DNA of 64,000 nucleotides from Hippopus hippopus. Its lineage: Eukaryota > Mollusca > Bivalvia > Cardiida > Cardiidae. The DNA lies in contig OX328105.1 of NCBI GenBank assembly GCA_946811185.2, positions 34,661,394 to 34,725,393 of the forward strand, in the 5' to 3' direction. A program made the translations under genes and the position numbers. Within the stretch, counting starts at the first letter, position 1, and each line of letters begins with the position of its first letter. The notes under the pieces are model-generated. The model saw only the letters and a program-made list of their open reading frames with translations, had not been told where the DNA came from and did no database searches. This document shows, piece by piece, positions 41,876 to 52,138 of the stretch.

Positions 41876-42159
41876 TCTCGATCAACACTGCATTATTGAA
41901 ACTTAGAATCTGTTTTACCAAGAGGAAGTAGAGTGACACACTAACAGGGGTTGAAATTAACTTTTTTCCACTTTCAAAAAATTGTGATTACCAAAATTTG
42001 TATCTCACATAATGCTTATTCCTGCTTGCAAAATCAGAACTGTCATCTTCTAAGGTACTTCTGTTACTTTTGAAACATGATAGTTTAGATGAAGAATGCC
42101 CAGACAGAGCTCCAGATAAAAGGGAGTGATGATATTCTAAATCCATTATTTCTCTTCCA

Positions 42160-42232
42160 AACCCTATGTTGTGGGTACTCATTAGAATTGTCTCGATGAG
42201 ACGATTCTAATGAGTACCCATAACAAAGGGTT
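42160..42232. repeat. 73-bp palindrome inside the hAT-like element
   Basis: Arms of 35 nt (AACCCTATGTTGTGGGTACTC... and ...GAGTACCCATAACAAAGGGTT) pair with about four mismatches around GAT. Each arm ends in an AACCCT/AGGGTT-like motif, so it could be a small separate insertion. Confidence 0.8.
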
Positions 42233-42502
42233 CCGTAGAGAATGTTTAATATTTTCAATTTTGAAATTAAAATCACTACCTCTGTCTGGAGCTCTGCTCA
42301 AATATATTATCTGATTCTCTGGTTCCTTCTACAGGTGCCCTGTTCTGACAAAATCAAGTATCTTTCTCTCCATGTTTGGTGTTCAAGATTTCAATCAACT
42401 TTCATTATCTCTTAACAGCTTGCTTTACATTACTTACAAAATAAGTGCAAGCATTTTGCAATAGTGACAAAAAGTGGTGCTTCGATACTTTTCAGTCATA
42501 TG

Positions 42503-42731
42503 TTAACCCTTTACCACATGGCAAAATTTAAGACCTATCCAAAATGAAAGCATTTGCAGAAGACAATTTCATAGTGGCTCAAATGATGCAACTTTTCTTT
42601 GATAGGGTAGAAAACTTTGTGGGAAAAGGAGAAAATGCTGGTTACCAGCATTTTCTCCTTTTCCCACAATGTTTTCAAAAGGCCTCTTCTTCAGGGGCGT
42701 CAAAAGGCGTCACTGTGTGGTAAAGGGTTAA
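42503..42731 (-). mobile_element. Family A MITE, young subtype
   Basis: 229 bp, TTAACCCTTTACCACATGGC to GGCGTCACTGTGTGGTAAAGGGTTAA. By eye it differs from 57455-57683 at about seven positions (~97% identity). It lies inside the hAT-like element. Confidence 0.93.
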
Positions 42732-43022
42732 AGATGGAAGAGGGGGTCAGTTTTGTCTATTTCACCATTTTTAGACACACAAAAAAATGCCTGTGAAACT
42801 TGCTTTTAACTCGCATTTTTAGAATTTAACTTGCAGTTGGGAGTCAACGAGTGCTAATTTCAACCCCTGAATTATTATCTGAAAGTCCTTGAATGATTTT
42901 GTGAAAGTTTTTCTGCATTGTTATTGCCAGTTATAACTTCAAACAGAAAACACAATTTTCTATAATGGAGATAGAATTGAAGTTGAATTGAAATTGGCAG
43001 ATTGGTTCCCATGGACTTTTTG

Positions 43023-43185
43023 AACCCTTAAAGCACTGAACCCGCAATAGTTTGCTTATGCAGACAGTATTGATCAAGATCAGATTGCACAGAAGGTGCT
43101 GTCTGATCTTTGATCTACACTGTCTGCTGCTCTGTCAAGTATTTTGACAAAAACAGTCCAAGAAATTGCAATACATGCATCATTG
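43023..43185 (+). mobile_element. Family B element, partial
   Basis: AACCCTTAAAGCACTGAACCC start, hairpin GCAGACAGTATTGATCAAGATCAGATTGCAC/GTGCTGTCTGATCTTTGATCTACACTGTCTGC, then AACAGTCCAAGAAATTGCAATA. Confidence 0.68.
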
Positions 43186-43239
43186 GTACTGTTTGAGAAT
43201 GTCAGTTTCCTTTATTCTAAGCACTGCAAGGGTTTTCTT

Positions 43240-43463
43240 AGTACCGGACTGACAAAATTTCAGGCTTGTCCACTTCGAAAGTATTTGCAGACAACAAATT
43301 AGATGTGGCTCATCGGTGAGATTCAATGTCTCTGAAAGCATGGAAAACATTGTGCAAAAAGAGAAAATGCTGGTTACCAGCATTTTCTCTTTTTTCCACA
43401 ATGATTTTAAAGGGCTTTTCCCTTGGGATAGTTAAAACTCAGGATTGTTTGGTAAAGGGTTAA
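43240..43463 (-). mobile_element. Family A MITE with compensated stem
   Basis: ACTGACAAAATTTCAGGCTTGTCC to AGGATTGTTTGGTAAAGGGTTAA. Stem AAAAAGAGAAAATGC/GCATTTTCTCTTTTTT replaces AAGGAG/CTCCTT on both arms. The left terminus is eroded. Confidence 0.8.
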
Positions 43464-43674
43464 CTCTTTACCAAACGACAAAATTTTAGACTGGTCTAAA
43501 TTCAAAGCATTTGCAGACGACATTTTTAATGTGACTCAAGTGATTGAAGTTGGTCTTTGAAGGGTAGAAAACATGGTGGGAAAAAGAGAAAATGCTGGTA
43601 AACCAGCATTTTCTCTTTTTCCTACTATCTTCATCAGGGTCGTTAAAACTCGGGATTATGTGGTAAAGGGTTAA
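43460..43674 (-). mobile_element. Family A MITE with compensated stem
   Basis: Head to tail with the previous copy (shared TTAA) and with the same AAGAG/CTCTT stem change. The centre is GGTAAACC. About 15 bp are deleted between the stem and TCATCAGGGTCG. Confidence 0.82.
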
Positions 43675-43860
43675 AGCAAAAAAGCCAGATGGCGAAGATC
43701 AATATCATTTAAAAGCTTCAATGTTCATCACCAAGCTTCCAGACTGACAGTGAACACACTTAAACTTACACTTTGAAGATTTTTTTGTCTTGTCAGAAGA
43801 GGAAAAAAATTCCAGTGGCCAGACATGTGCTTGTATTGTCTTAGCTCTTGAAAATGTCAT

Positions 43861-44262
43861 GATCTTTTATGATCTTGGAAATGTCAGTGTGTCTCAACTC
43901 TGCTGACTTGGCAGACTTTGATTTAGTTTGTAATGGAGTTTGATGTTGTTTTAACAGCTTAAGTCATACCATGGCAGTCAGTGCATCTATGCATGTGTTT
44001 CCTGGCTTTCTCACTCTAGTACTGACACAACTTCCTGTCCAAGTCACAGACTGCTTTTCTCACATTCATCAGCGGTGAGAGGTGAAAAATCGCTTAAAAT
44101 AAAGTTTGCGTCAACTGGGTATAAAACCATGCAAAGGTGCACTGACCGCCATGATAGGACCTGAGCTGTTAAAACGGCATTAAACTCCATTACAAACTTA
44201 ATTTAAGTCTGCCAAGTCAGCAGAGTTGAGACACACTGACATTTGCAAGACCATAAAAGATT
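43861..44262. repeat. Inverted duplication of a SINE tail plus flank
   Basis: Arms at about 43861-44003 and 44120-44262 are ~145 bp each with a ~115-bp spacer. Each includes a SINE 3' part (CATGCA...GTGCACTGAC(T/C)GCCATG, GCTGTTAAAAC) and flanking AAACTCCATTACAAACT...GTCTGCCAAGTCAGCAGAGTTGAGACACACTGACATTT. Confidence 0.85.
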
Positions 44263-44353
44263 GGTTCCAGCATTTTCTCCTTAACTCACGATGTTTTCAA
44301 AAGTTCTCTTCCTCAAGGTCACTTAACTCGGAATTTTGTGTAAAAGGCGTAAT
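44263..44353 (-). repeat. Family A right half
   Basis: GGTTCCAGCATTTTCTCC...TCAAGGTCACTTAACTCGGAATTTTGTG. Confidence 0.65.
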
Positions 44354-44673
44354 ACATGATCATTGTGAATTCATCTGTGCAAAAGGAAATATTGCTTGTA
44401 ACAAGTATTATATATTCAAAAGCTGTCCTCTGCAAGACACAAAAAATCCATACCTACAAATAAAGTTTGGAAGATTGCATGGAAGAATATCATTCATATG
44501 CAATCATTCATAACCACAGAAAATCAGATTATATTTTTCTCAAACGGAGAAATTTCTCATAGAAATTGTTCGTAAAAATTTCTCCAAATGTCTCAATAAT
44601 TACTTAACAGATTTCTCATATGGAAAAACTACTTTGAAATTGTTGTTTGTTCTCATTTCCGATTGCATTTCGT
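44354..44673. other. Unassigned stretch
   Basis: Nothing recognised. GAGAAATTTCTCATAGAAATT near 44549 is a small inverted motif. Confidence 0.3.
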
Positions 44674-44847
44674 TTAACTTTTTATCACACAATCCTTAGT
44701 TTTAATGACTCTGAAGAAGAAAGCAATTGAAAATTGTGGAAAAAGGAGAAAAGGCTGGTAACTAGCATTTCTGCATTTCCATCAATGTTTTCTACCCTAT
44801 CATAAAGAGAAGTCATCATTTCAACTATATCTAGTTTGTTATCTTTG
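44674..44847 (+). mobile_element. Family A MITE, right end lost
   Basis: TTAACTTTTTATCACACAATCC start, hairpin GGCTGGTAACTAGC, right arm decays after TAGTTTGTTATCTTTGC. Confidence 0.7.
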
Positions 44848-45429
44848 CAGCAAAGGAACCATGAAAGGCATTTTAATGGTGAAGTTTATGCATTTTCAGG
44901 GGGGGGAATGTTTGCCCAAACATGGAAATCTCAACAAAGGGACTCAAATTTGTGGTTACAAAAGCATTGATCCCTACTCATAAATATTGTCAACAGATCC
45001 AGTCTGGGGATTTCAGAGTACTGGAGGCACTTTCCCTTACCATGTCATCATTGGAGTATTTTTTAGAATTAAAGACTTTAATAATCAGACACTGTTTATT
45101 TGCATTGTAAAGGCTTACTACAAGTACAACCCAGGACATGTTAACAATAACTGTCTTTACTTGCCAGAGAGCATCCAAGACATTTGGAAAATAATCTGCA
45201 AAGTATGGAAATGTGCAGAATACTTTCATGCTGGAAGTTATTTTTAAAACAAAAGAAGGGGAAAAGATTGTACAAGGAGTGATTATTATGTTGAAGTAGA
45301 AAAAATGTATTGTCATACTTGGGCTAATTATGCAATCTGTAAAACCATGAAAACAGATGAATATGTGAGCTGTTGCTGTGATATAACTCAAATACTGCTG
45401 AAAGTGGCTTTTAGTATCATTTTTATTTC
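44848..45429. other. Unassigned stretch with a SINE-tail trace
   Basis: 45345-45412 (AAAACAGATGAATATGTGAGCTGTTGCTGTGATATAACTC) resembles a SINE tail. The ORFs at 44922, 44987 and 44990 overlap on both strands with no recognisable motif. Confidence 0.4.
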
Positions 45430-45875
45430 TTTACCACACAAATACAATTTAGACTTGTCCAGGTTAAATGCAGTTGCAGATGACAAAATTAACCCTTTAC
45501 CACACGACAAATTTTAGACCTGTCTGAATTGAAAACATTTGCAGATGACAGTTTCAATGTGGATCATATGAAATTATTTTTCTTTGATAGGGTAGAAAAC
45601 ATTGTGGGAAATGGAGAAAATGCTGGTAACCAGCATTTTCTCCTTTTCCCACAATGTTTTCAAAAGCCTTCTCTATCAGGGGTGTTAAAAGTCATCATTG
45701 TGTGGTAAAGGGTTAATGTGGCTTTAATGATGGGCTTTGACTTTGAAAGGTTAGAAAAAATTGTGGGAATAGGAGGAAATGCTGGTTACCAGCATTTTCT
45801 CCTTTTCCCAAGATGTTTTCCAAAGCGTCATTGCTTGGGAGCATTAAATTATGGGACTGAATGGTAAAGGGTGAA
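45430..45875 (-). mobile_element. Family A MITE split by a second family A copy
   Basis: 45430-45492 (TTACCACACAAATACAATTTAGACTTGTCC...GCAGATGACAAAATTAA) continues at 45713 (TTAATGTGGCTTTAATGATGG) to 45875. Removing the insert plus one TTAA restores the normal GACAAA(A)TTAATGTGGC order. Confidence 0.9.
45489..45716 (-). mobile_element. Family A MITE inserted into an internal TTAA
   Basis: 228 bp, TTAACCCTTTACCACACGACAAATTTTAG to ATCATTGTGTGGTAAAGGGTTAA. The hairpin centre is GGTAACC in a - copy. Confidence 0.93.
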
Positions 45876-45911
45876 ACAAACTACTTACACAATGGCGCCT
45901 GTTGGTTGTGT

Positions 45912-46199
45912 TTAAGTCTCTACCAAACAACAAAATTTTGGACTTGACCAAATTGAAATCATTTGCAGATGACAAATTAAATGTGACTCATATGATGATT
46001 TCTGACAAGTCACGATTGAAAAAACTTGCAGACAACAAAATAATTTTTCTTAAAAACTGAAATCTGATTTAGGAAGAGTAGAAAACATTGTGGGAAAAGG
46101 AGAAAATGCTGGTTGCCAGCATTGTCTCCTTTTCTACAATGTTTTCATAACTTTTTTTTTCAGGGTCGTTAAACTCGGGATCATGTAGTAAAGGGTTAA
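45912..46199 (-). mobile_element. Family A MITE with internal duplication (288 bp)
   Basis: TTAAGTCTCTACCAAACAAC to GGGATCATGTAGTAAAGGGTTAA. The segment GACTTG...TTGCAGA(T/C)(G/A)AC occurs twice before the hairpin, adding about 60 bp. Confidence 0.82.
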
Positions 46200-46511
46200 T
46201 ACAGGTAATTTTTTTTTTCAATTTGTATAATATGAACTAAACTACTAATCTGTATTGAAGAGACTGGTTGCTAAATTGAGATGGTCACATGGACAGGTTT
46301 GGCTGTATGAGAATTTTGAAACTGAAGGAAAGGGTAAAAATGGTTATAAAGTGGTCTGGTTTAGGCTTGTATTGTGTTTTGTCTTGAGAAAAGACAACTT
46401 GTTCTTTGTTTGGAACAAAAATGGCTGACTTGGGAATAGGAATGCCATGTCTGATTGGTGTGAAACTTGACGGTGAGGAAAAATGAAAGAAAATGATGTG
46501 TGCAGATAGAT
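46200..46511. other. Unassigned stretch
   Basis: Nothing recognised. Confidence 0.3.
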
Positions 46512-46888
46512 TTAACCCTGTAACAGATGACAGCATTTTGTCTTGTTTACGTTTCAAGCATTTGCAGATTGGATTTGTCATAGAAATGGTAGGAAATAAT
46601 TGTGCCAAAAGGAAAAAAAGTACTGGTTACTAGCTTTTTATTTTCTTAATGCAACATGTATAACACTTTATGAGATGACAAAATTTCAGATTTTGTCAAA
46701 ATTAAAAACCTTTCCAAATGCCAGTTTAAATGAGGTGTAAACGAGAGATTTGTCTTTGAAAGGGAAGAAAACGTTGTGGGTGAAGGACAAAATGCTGGTG
46801 GCCAGCATTTTCTCTTTTTCCCTCAAATGTTTTCCAAATCCTCCTTCCCTGGGGTCATAAAAAATTCGGATTGGCTGGTATAGAGTTC
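46512..46888 (-). mobile_element. Two diverged family A MITEs
   Basis: 46512-46652 starts TTAACCCTGTAACAGATGAC and loses its right side. 46662-46888 (ACACTTTATGAGATGACAAAATTTC to GGATTGGCTGGTATAGAGTT) has stem GGTGGCC in place of GGTTACC. Confidence 0.68.
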
Positions 46889-47232
46889 AGGAATGGGTTG
46901 TCTAATCAGGTAGAAGTTTTAAGGCTGTTTCAGTGGCAGTGGAAACATTAGCTGCCTTGTCTTCACAGTGTGGGTGATAAGATCAGACTGCTCAGTCTTT
47001 TACAAAGTCTTACCTTTGGTCTACGTTGTTTTATATTTTGTCATAAAATTTTGGCCAAATGAATTTCTCTTGTTTTGTTATAGACATCTTTTTAAAACAC
47101 TGTTGTGAAAAATAAAAATTCTCTAGGTGAGCAACTTCTCCTTTTCTCAAAGTATTTCACATACTTATGTTGATAATCCAAATTTTGCAAGAGTTATTAA
47201 AAGGTCCACTACAGATTTGGTTTTGGAGTTGG
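46889..47232. other. Stretch with decayed families A and B
   Basis: GTGATAAGATCAGACTGC...AAAGTCTTACCTTTGGTCTACG near 46973-47028 is a family B stem. 47086-47190 resembles a heavily decayed family A hairpin. Confidence 0.4.
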
Positions 47233-47447
47233 AGTAAACTCTTTACCAGAAGACAGCAATCTTAAGACTTGCCAAAAGTGAAAGCATTTGTAGAAGACAA
47301 GATAGATGATGTGGCTCAAACAATTAGCCATGTCTTCGAAATGAAATGGTAGAAAACAATGTGGGAAAAGGAGAAAATGCTGATTATCAACATTTTCTCC
47401 TTTATCTGCTTATCAGGGTCGCTAAATCTTGGGACTGTGTTATTACA
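47233..47447 (-). mobile_element. Family A MITE
   Basis: GTAAACTCTTTACCAGAAGAC to GGGACTGTGTTATTACAG. Stem centre is GCTGATTATCAACATTTT and the right arm is cut at CTCCTTTATC. Confidence 0.75.
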
Positions 47448-48136
47448 GTTTTAACTTGCAATTTAGAATGTTAAATATGTCAAAATCGAACCTTCATACT
47501 TTCAGTTTAGATACTTGAATTTTCATTTGTGTGATTGAAAGGCTAAAATTGTCCAAAAAGGGACGAATATTAATGAAGCAGAGGTCAAAAGTTGAAAAAG
47601 TAAGTGTGTGTGAAATTATAATTCACTTTCACTTTTCATTTGGGTAAATACTCAACAAGCTATTGGTTTGAACTGTTTTAGGAATGCAGGGTCTGAGGAC
47701 TCAGTCATGTGAATTGAAGATGAAAACCATCGCCCAATGATATGTTTGACCAAGCTTTTCTATTTACTCCCCTTTTCAAATCCCTTAAAAGGGAATTTAT
47801 GATTGATATGTACTTGAAATTTAATACACCATTTCCCTGCTGTGACTCCATTTAGCCCCTATTTGAATCCCTTTATTCGACTGTCAAAAGTCTTTTTGTT
47901 AACTTTTTTTTTTGTTGCCTTATTGCAGGTAACTGTGGTTCTTTGTTGTCGGGTTGAAGATAAAGAGTAGTCTTTCATATTGTCTGAAAGATTTGGAAGA
48001 TGGTTATTTCACAACGTTTGGGAAATTAGACAATTATGTTGTTTTATAAATTGAAATGTCAAATAGACATATAACATAGACCAATGTTGTAAGAAAAACA
48101 GTAACTCTATGTGTAAAGAAGGTAGCAAACATAGCC
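47448..48136. other. Unassigned 0.7-kb stretch
   Basis: Nothing recognised. Confidence 0.3.
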
Positions 48137-48336
48137 CATCAAACAATCCTAACTTTTGATTACTCCAACTAAGAAGATTTTTAAAATACATGGTGTAAAA
48201 GGGAGAAAATGCTGGTAACTAGTATTTTCTTCCCTCCCAAAATCAAGTATTAATTTTTGAGTCACATTTATTTTGTGGTCTGCAAATGCTTTCGTTTTAG
48301 ACAAGTGTAAAATTTTGTCCTTTGGTAAAGTGTTAA
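48137..48336 (+). mobile_element. Family A MITE with damaged right stem
   Basis: CCATCAAACAATCCTAAC start, ATGCTGGTAACTAGTATTTTC core, ends GTCCTTTGGTAAAGTGTTAA. Confidence 0.75.
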
Positions 48337-48364
48337 TCCTCTGAGATGTAAGCAGATCTATTGG

Positions 48365-48435
48365 TGCTTTTGTGGACAGGGTAGATCAAGATCAGACTGC
48401 ACTGAGGTCCAATCATGGATCTACTCTTCCTGAAA
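48365..48435. repeat. Family B hairpin
   Basis: GGACAGGGTAGATCAAGATCAGACTGCA / TCCAATCATGGATCTACTCTTCC. Confidence 0.6.
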
Positions 48436-48469
48436 ATGATGTGAGAATTACTATGCAGATGGCTTAATC

Positions 48470-48692
48470 TAGAAGTTTGGCTGGTTCTAAATTTTAGGCC
48501 AAACTAAGTTGAAAGCATTTGCACACCACTAATCAGATGTGGTGAAAATGATAACATTTGTTTTTATGATAAAAGACATTGTTGGAAAGGAGAAAATGTT
48601 GGTTACCAGCATTAGCTCCTTTTCTCACAATGTTATGAAAAGTTTTATTTGCTTTGGTCATGAAAATGCCAGGCTGTTTGGTAAAGGGTTAA
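48470..48692 (-). mobile_element. Family A MITE, left end eroded
   Basis: GTTCTAAATTTTAGGCC to AGGCTGTTTGGTAAAGGGTTAA. Stem ATGTTGGTTACCAGCATTAGCTCC. Confidence 0.75.
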
Positions 48693-48784
48693 TCCCTAGG
48701 CTGCTAGATAAATGAAAAAGACATTTCAGTGAGAAGGAAAGACCCATAGATGGCAAATTTGCCAGAGCATCTCACAGAATGTTT

Positions 48785-48850
48785 CATAGTTGAGATCCAA
48801 TAACAGGCTGCACATCTGTGAGTCTGATCTTGACCTACACTATCTGCTCA
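48785..48850. repeat. Family B hairpin
   Basis: GTTGAGATCCAATAACAGGCTGCAC / GTGAGTCTGATCTTGACCTACACTATCTGC. Confidence 0.6.
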
Positions 48851-49088
48851 AGAACATTAACATGCCCAGAGATGTGATGAGCTATCAAAATTTTCATATC
48901 AAATTCAAATGTAGTAATTATCAAAAGAGCAAGGAGAAATGTAGAGGTGTTACTGGAGCAAGGAGAAATGCTAAGGGGCTGGTAACTTTTGTCAATATAT
49001 CGCTTTAGATCGCAGCCGGCCCTCTCCAAATATGAAATGAATCAATGGCATATCGGCTAGGTGATAAAGGATTAGGACAAAAAGCCAC

Positions 49089-49318
49089 TTAAGTCTTTAC
49101 CAAACGACAAAATTGTAGGCTTGTCCAAATTGAAAGCATTAGCAGACGACAAAATAAATATGGCTCGAAAATTCGAAATTTGTTTTGGGAAGGGTAGAAA
49201 ACATTGTGGGAAAAGGAGAAAATGCTGGTTACCAGCATTTTCTCCTTTTCTCACAATGTTTTCAAAAGGCTTCTTTCTCAGGGTCGTTAAAAGTCGGGAT
49301 TGTGTGGTAAAGAGTTAA
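49089..49318 (-). mobile_element. Family A MITE, full length
   Basis: TTAAGTCTTTACCAAACGACAAAATTGTAGG to GGGATTGTGTGGTAAAGAGTTAA. 230 bp with a nearly perfect palindrome. Confidence 0.9.
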
Positions 49319-49650
49319 TACATTCGGCGATAGGGTTGTCTTTTTTCTTAACCTACGTCTACCGGTTGTAGTGTGAACAATACACTCTGTTTCTCAAAAA
49401 CTATATGCTAGAAATTTTGAAAAATCTTCATCTTGTACTTCATTGAACTTATTAATTGCAGGTTTTTGCCTGTGATTTAATTACTTTAATTAGATTGTAC
49501 CACTGGATAAAAGTATGGTTGTGACAGAGAAAGAATTATGGATTTAAAATGTGACTGGTCGAGTGCAGGACAGGTGCATTTGATTTATTTTTTGTATATT
49601 CTTGGTGAAGAGTGAAATAAAATGATTGGAAAATTGATATTGATGGTTGC
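49319..49650. other. Unassigned stretch
   Basis: Nothing recognised. Confidence 0.3.
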
Positions 49651-49878
49651 ATTAGCCCTTTGCCATATGATTGGTATTTTAACAACTCTGAAGAAAAAAG
49701 CTTCTGAAAACATTATGGGAAAAGGGAGAAAATGCTGCTCAGCAGCATTTGCTCCTTTCCCCACAATGTTTTCTACTCTTCATAGACAGATCTTATCTTT
49801 CAAGCTACTCTCAATTTGTGGTCATCAGATGGGTGCAATTTTAATGAGTGTAAAATTTTTCTGTTTAGTAAAGAGTTA
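49651..49878 (+). mobile_element. Family A MITE with altered hairpin centre
   Basis: TTAGCCCTTTGCCATATGATTGG to TCTGTTTAGTAAAGAGTTA. The centre reads ATGCTGCTCAGCAGCAT, still a perfect palindrome although GGTAACC is gone. Confidence 0.8.
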
Positions 49879-49892
49879 TCAGCTAATCTGGG

Positions 49893-49970
49893 TACTGTGC
49901 AGACGTTGCAGATCAAGGACAGACTGCACAGAATCTGTATTTTCAGCTTTGATGTACTCTGTCATGCTAT
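49893..49970. repeat. Family B hairpin, diverged
   Basis: GCAGACGTTGCAGATCAAGGACAGACTGCAC / TTTTCAGCTTTGATGTACTCTGTC. Confidence 0.5.
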
Positions 49971-50245
49971 GATATTTTACAACCCAAACAGTGAAATACG
50001 AAATGGACTGTTTGATTGAAAATATCTATCTCTCTGATAGGGCATGCTAGAGGTTGAACTGATTGATGATGGTAAATTGATAGAAATATAAGCAATTTGT
50101 TGGGCAAAATAGAGGAATCAAGTGTGATATGACTTCAGTTTAAGTGCTGTTTGTTTTTGTTTTAATAACCACTGGATCATATTAATTTGTTGCTGAACAG
50201 ACAAAAAATACAGGTATTTTTTCTATTTTCAGTATTGTTTTTACA

Positions 50246-50410
50246 GTAATCTTTTAATGGACGTCAAAGTTATAGACTCGTTGAGATTGAAGGAATCTAC
50301 AGACAACAAATATAATGCTGGTTAGCAGCATTTTCTTCTTTTCCCATGATGTTATCAGATGCTTTCTTCTTCAGGATCTTTTAACATGGGATTGTTTTGT
50401 TGAAGGTTAA
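50246..50410 (-). mobile_element. Family A MITE lacking most of the left hairpin arm
   Basis: GACGTCAAAGTTATAGACTCG, then ACAACAAATATAATGCTGGTTAGCAGC, right arm, and GGGATTGTTTTGTTGAAGGTTAA. Confidence 0.65.
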
Positions 50411-50525
50411 ATTTTTTCATTTCCAAACTGTTAATTCAAGAGTGCCAATTAAACTCAAATACACATTGCCAAGCAGGAAAAAGATTTATATTTTGGAATT
50501 TAAAGATTGTTTTGACAAACAAAGA

Positions 50526-50708
50526 GCCCTTTTGAAAACATTGTGGCAAATGGATAAAATGCTTGTTACCAGCATTTTGTCCTTTTCAAGCAATGTTTTC
50601 TGTGCTTATCAAGAACAAAGGTTTATTACTTTTGTTCTGTCAAACCTTTTGTCTGCAAATGCTCTCAAGTGAACATGTCTTAAATTTCTCTGTTAGGTAT
50701 AGAGTTAT
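50526..50708 (+). mobile_element. Family A MITE, left end lost
   Basis: CCTTTTGAAAACATTGTGGCAAATGG start, core ATGCTTGTTACCAGCATT, right arm to GTTAGGTATAGAGTTA. Confidence 0.65.
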
Positions 50709-50968
50709 GGAGGTAAGGAATGAGAATATATTGATAAACTTGAAGAAAGAAGATAGGGGTAAAAAAGTGGGGGTAAAAAATTTGTTGTAATTCTCTGACT
50801 AATCCTTATCAAATACCCGTCAACACAATCTTTAAACTGCCGTACATAAGTTTTAGCCAATTAAAGCAATCCCCTTACATAACGGCAATGTCCACATGAC
50901 TCCTAAATCGTATAAACAAGCAGATTAGGAACAGTTTTATCCTGCTGCACAATGTTGAAATTTTAAAC

Positions 50969-51197
50969 TTAACCCTTTACCAAACAAACCCATGTTTTAT
51001 CAACCCTGAAGAAAACAAAGGTTTTGAAAACATTGTGGAAAAAGGAGAAAATACTGGGAACCAGCATTTTCTCCTTTTGTCACAATGTTTTCCACCCTTT
51101 CAAAGACAAGCACCCTGCTTTAAGTTGCATTTGATGTCATTGGCAGATACTTTTAGTTTTGAGTAGATTAAGATTTCGTTGTCTGGTAAAGGCTTAA
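50969..51197 (+). mobile_element. Family A MITE, full length
   Basis: 229 bp. TTAACCCTTTACCAAACAAACCCATG to GTTGTCTGGTAAAGGCTTAA, core ATACTGGGAACCAGCATT. Confidence 0.88.
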
Positions 51198-51511
51198 TGC
51201 CAGTGTTCGGAAATAAGATGCAAACATCATGCTTGAATGGCAAAACTGTTATGTCATGGATTAATATTTACCTCCAACCATGCTAGCGGCCAGTACTGTA
51301 CTTGATTCTTTTGCAGACAGTGTTTATTTAGATGAAACTTAATGAAAATATGCAGTATGATTCTGCATCTTAATGACCTTGATAATGATGTTGTATAGTG
51401 TCTCCAACACAGCATTAGATACATAAAAATTATCTGCCATGCTGCTTGGTAATGCTCCCTGTATTAGATTTAGCATTTGAAGCTTGTGTATGTAGTTTCT
51501 TGTACATTAAA
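51198..51511. other. Unassigned stretch with a decayed family B trace
   Basis: GCAGACAGTGTTTATTTAGATGAAAC near 51313 recalls the family B left arm. Confidence 0.3.
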
Positions 51512-51715
51512 TCTTAACAAAACAATGAAATTTTAGACTGGCCCAAATTGAAAACTCCTGCAGACACCAAATTAAATATTACTCATATAGTGAGATTTGT
51601 CTTTTGAAAGGATGGAAAACATTGAGGGAAAGGAGAAAATGCTGGTTACCAGCTTTTTCTACTTTTCCCACAATGTTTCCAAAAGCTTTTTCGGGCAGCC
51701 AGGATTGTTTGGTCA
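51512..51715 (-). mobile_element. Family A MITE
   Basis: TTAACAAAACAATGAAATTTTAGACTGGCCC to CAGGATTGTTTGGTCAGAATAG. Stem right arm altered to AGCTTTTTCTAC. Confidence 0.75.
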
Positions 51716-51897
51716 GAATAGCATGGGGACAGCTCATATATTTCCGAGGTTCCACCAGAACTACAGGATAGGGCTCTGAAATGTCTTACCCAATACAATC
51801 CATTGTAAATACCAGCAGCTCAATGGAGAATCAAACTTTAGAACCTTGAGGTTATGAATCCTAGGCTTTCACAACTGAGCCATGCAGGACCTCTCTT
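51716..51897 (-). repeat. tRNA-derived SINE
   Basis: Read on the minus strand it starts GAGGTCCTGCATGGCTCAGTTGTG and has AACCTCAAGG, TTTGATTCTCC and TTACAATGGATTGTATTGGG. The head matches the 22461 type. Confidence 0.72.
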
Positions 51898-52138
51898 TGC
51901 AAGTGGTCCTAGGCCTTTTACAACTGTAATTATGTCAGTAAGAAGGATACATCAAAGGATTACAATGAAATCAATGAGGATTTAAGAGGATTACTAGAAT
52001 GGGTGGACCTGTTATATCAGTCCCAGACATGTCTCAGACATTGTCTGTTAGAAAATGGAGGTCCTCCATACTGCAATAACCCTGTCCTTCATAGATTGTG
52101 ACCAATTACTATACAAACTACCTGAAGTGTTTGCATTA

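Larger units (their letters stand above)
41945..42869. mobile_element. hAT-like non-autonomous element (925 bp including nested MITE)
   Basis: CAGGGGTTGAAATTA and TAATTTCAACCCCTG are perfect 15-bp inverted termini; CAGGG is typical of hAT. Flanking octamers do not match. It contains a 73-bp internal palindrome and a family A copy; without the latter it is about 0.7 kb. No transposase motif is seen. Confidence 0.72.

Noticed and set aside
44990..45391. 133-aa minus-strand ORF with hydrophobic stretches
   Set aside because: Overlaps other ORFs on both strands, has no motif and no splice or homology support; hydrophobicity follows from AT-rich codons.
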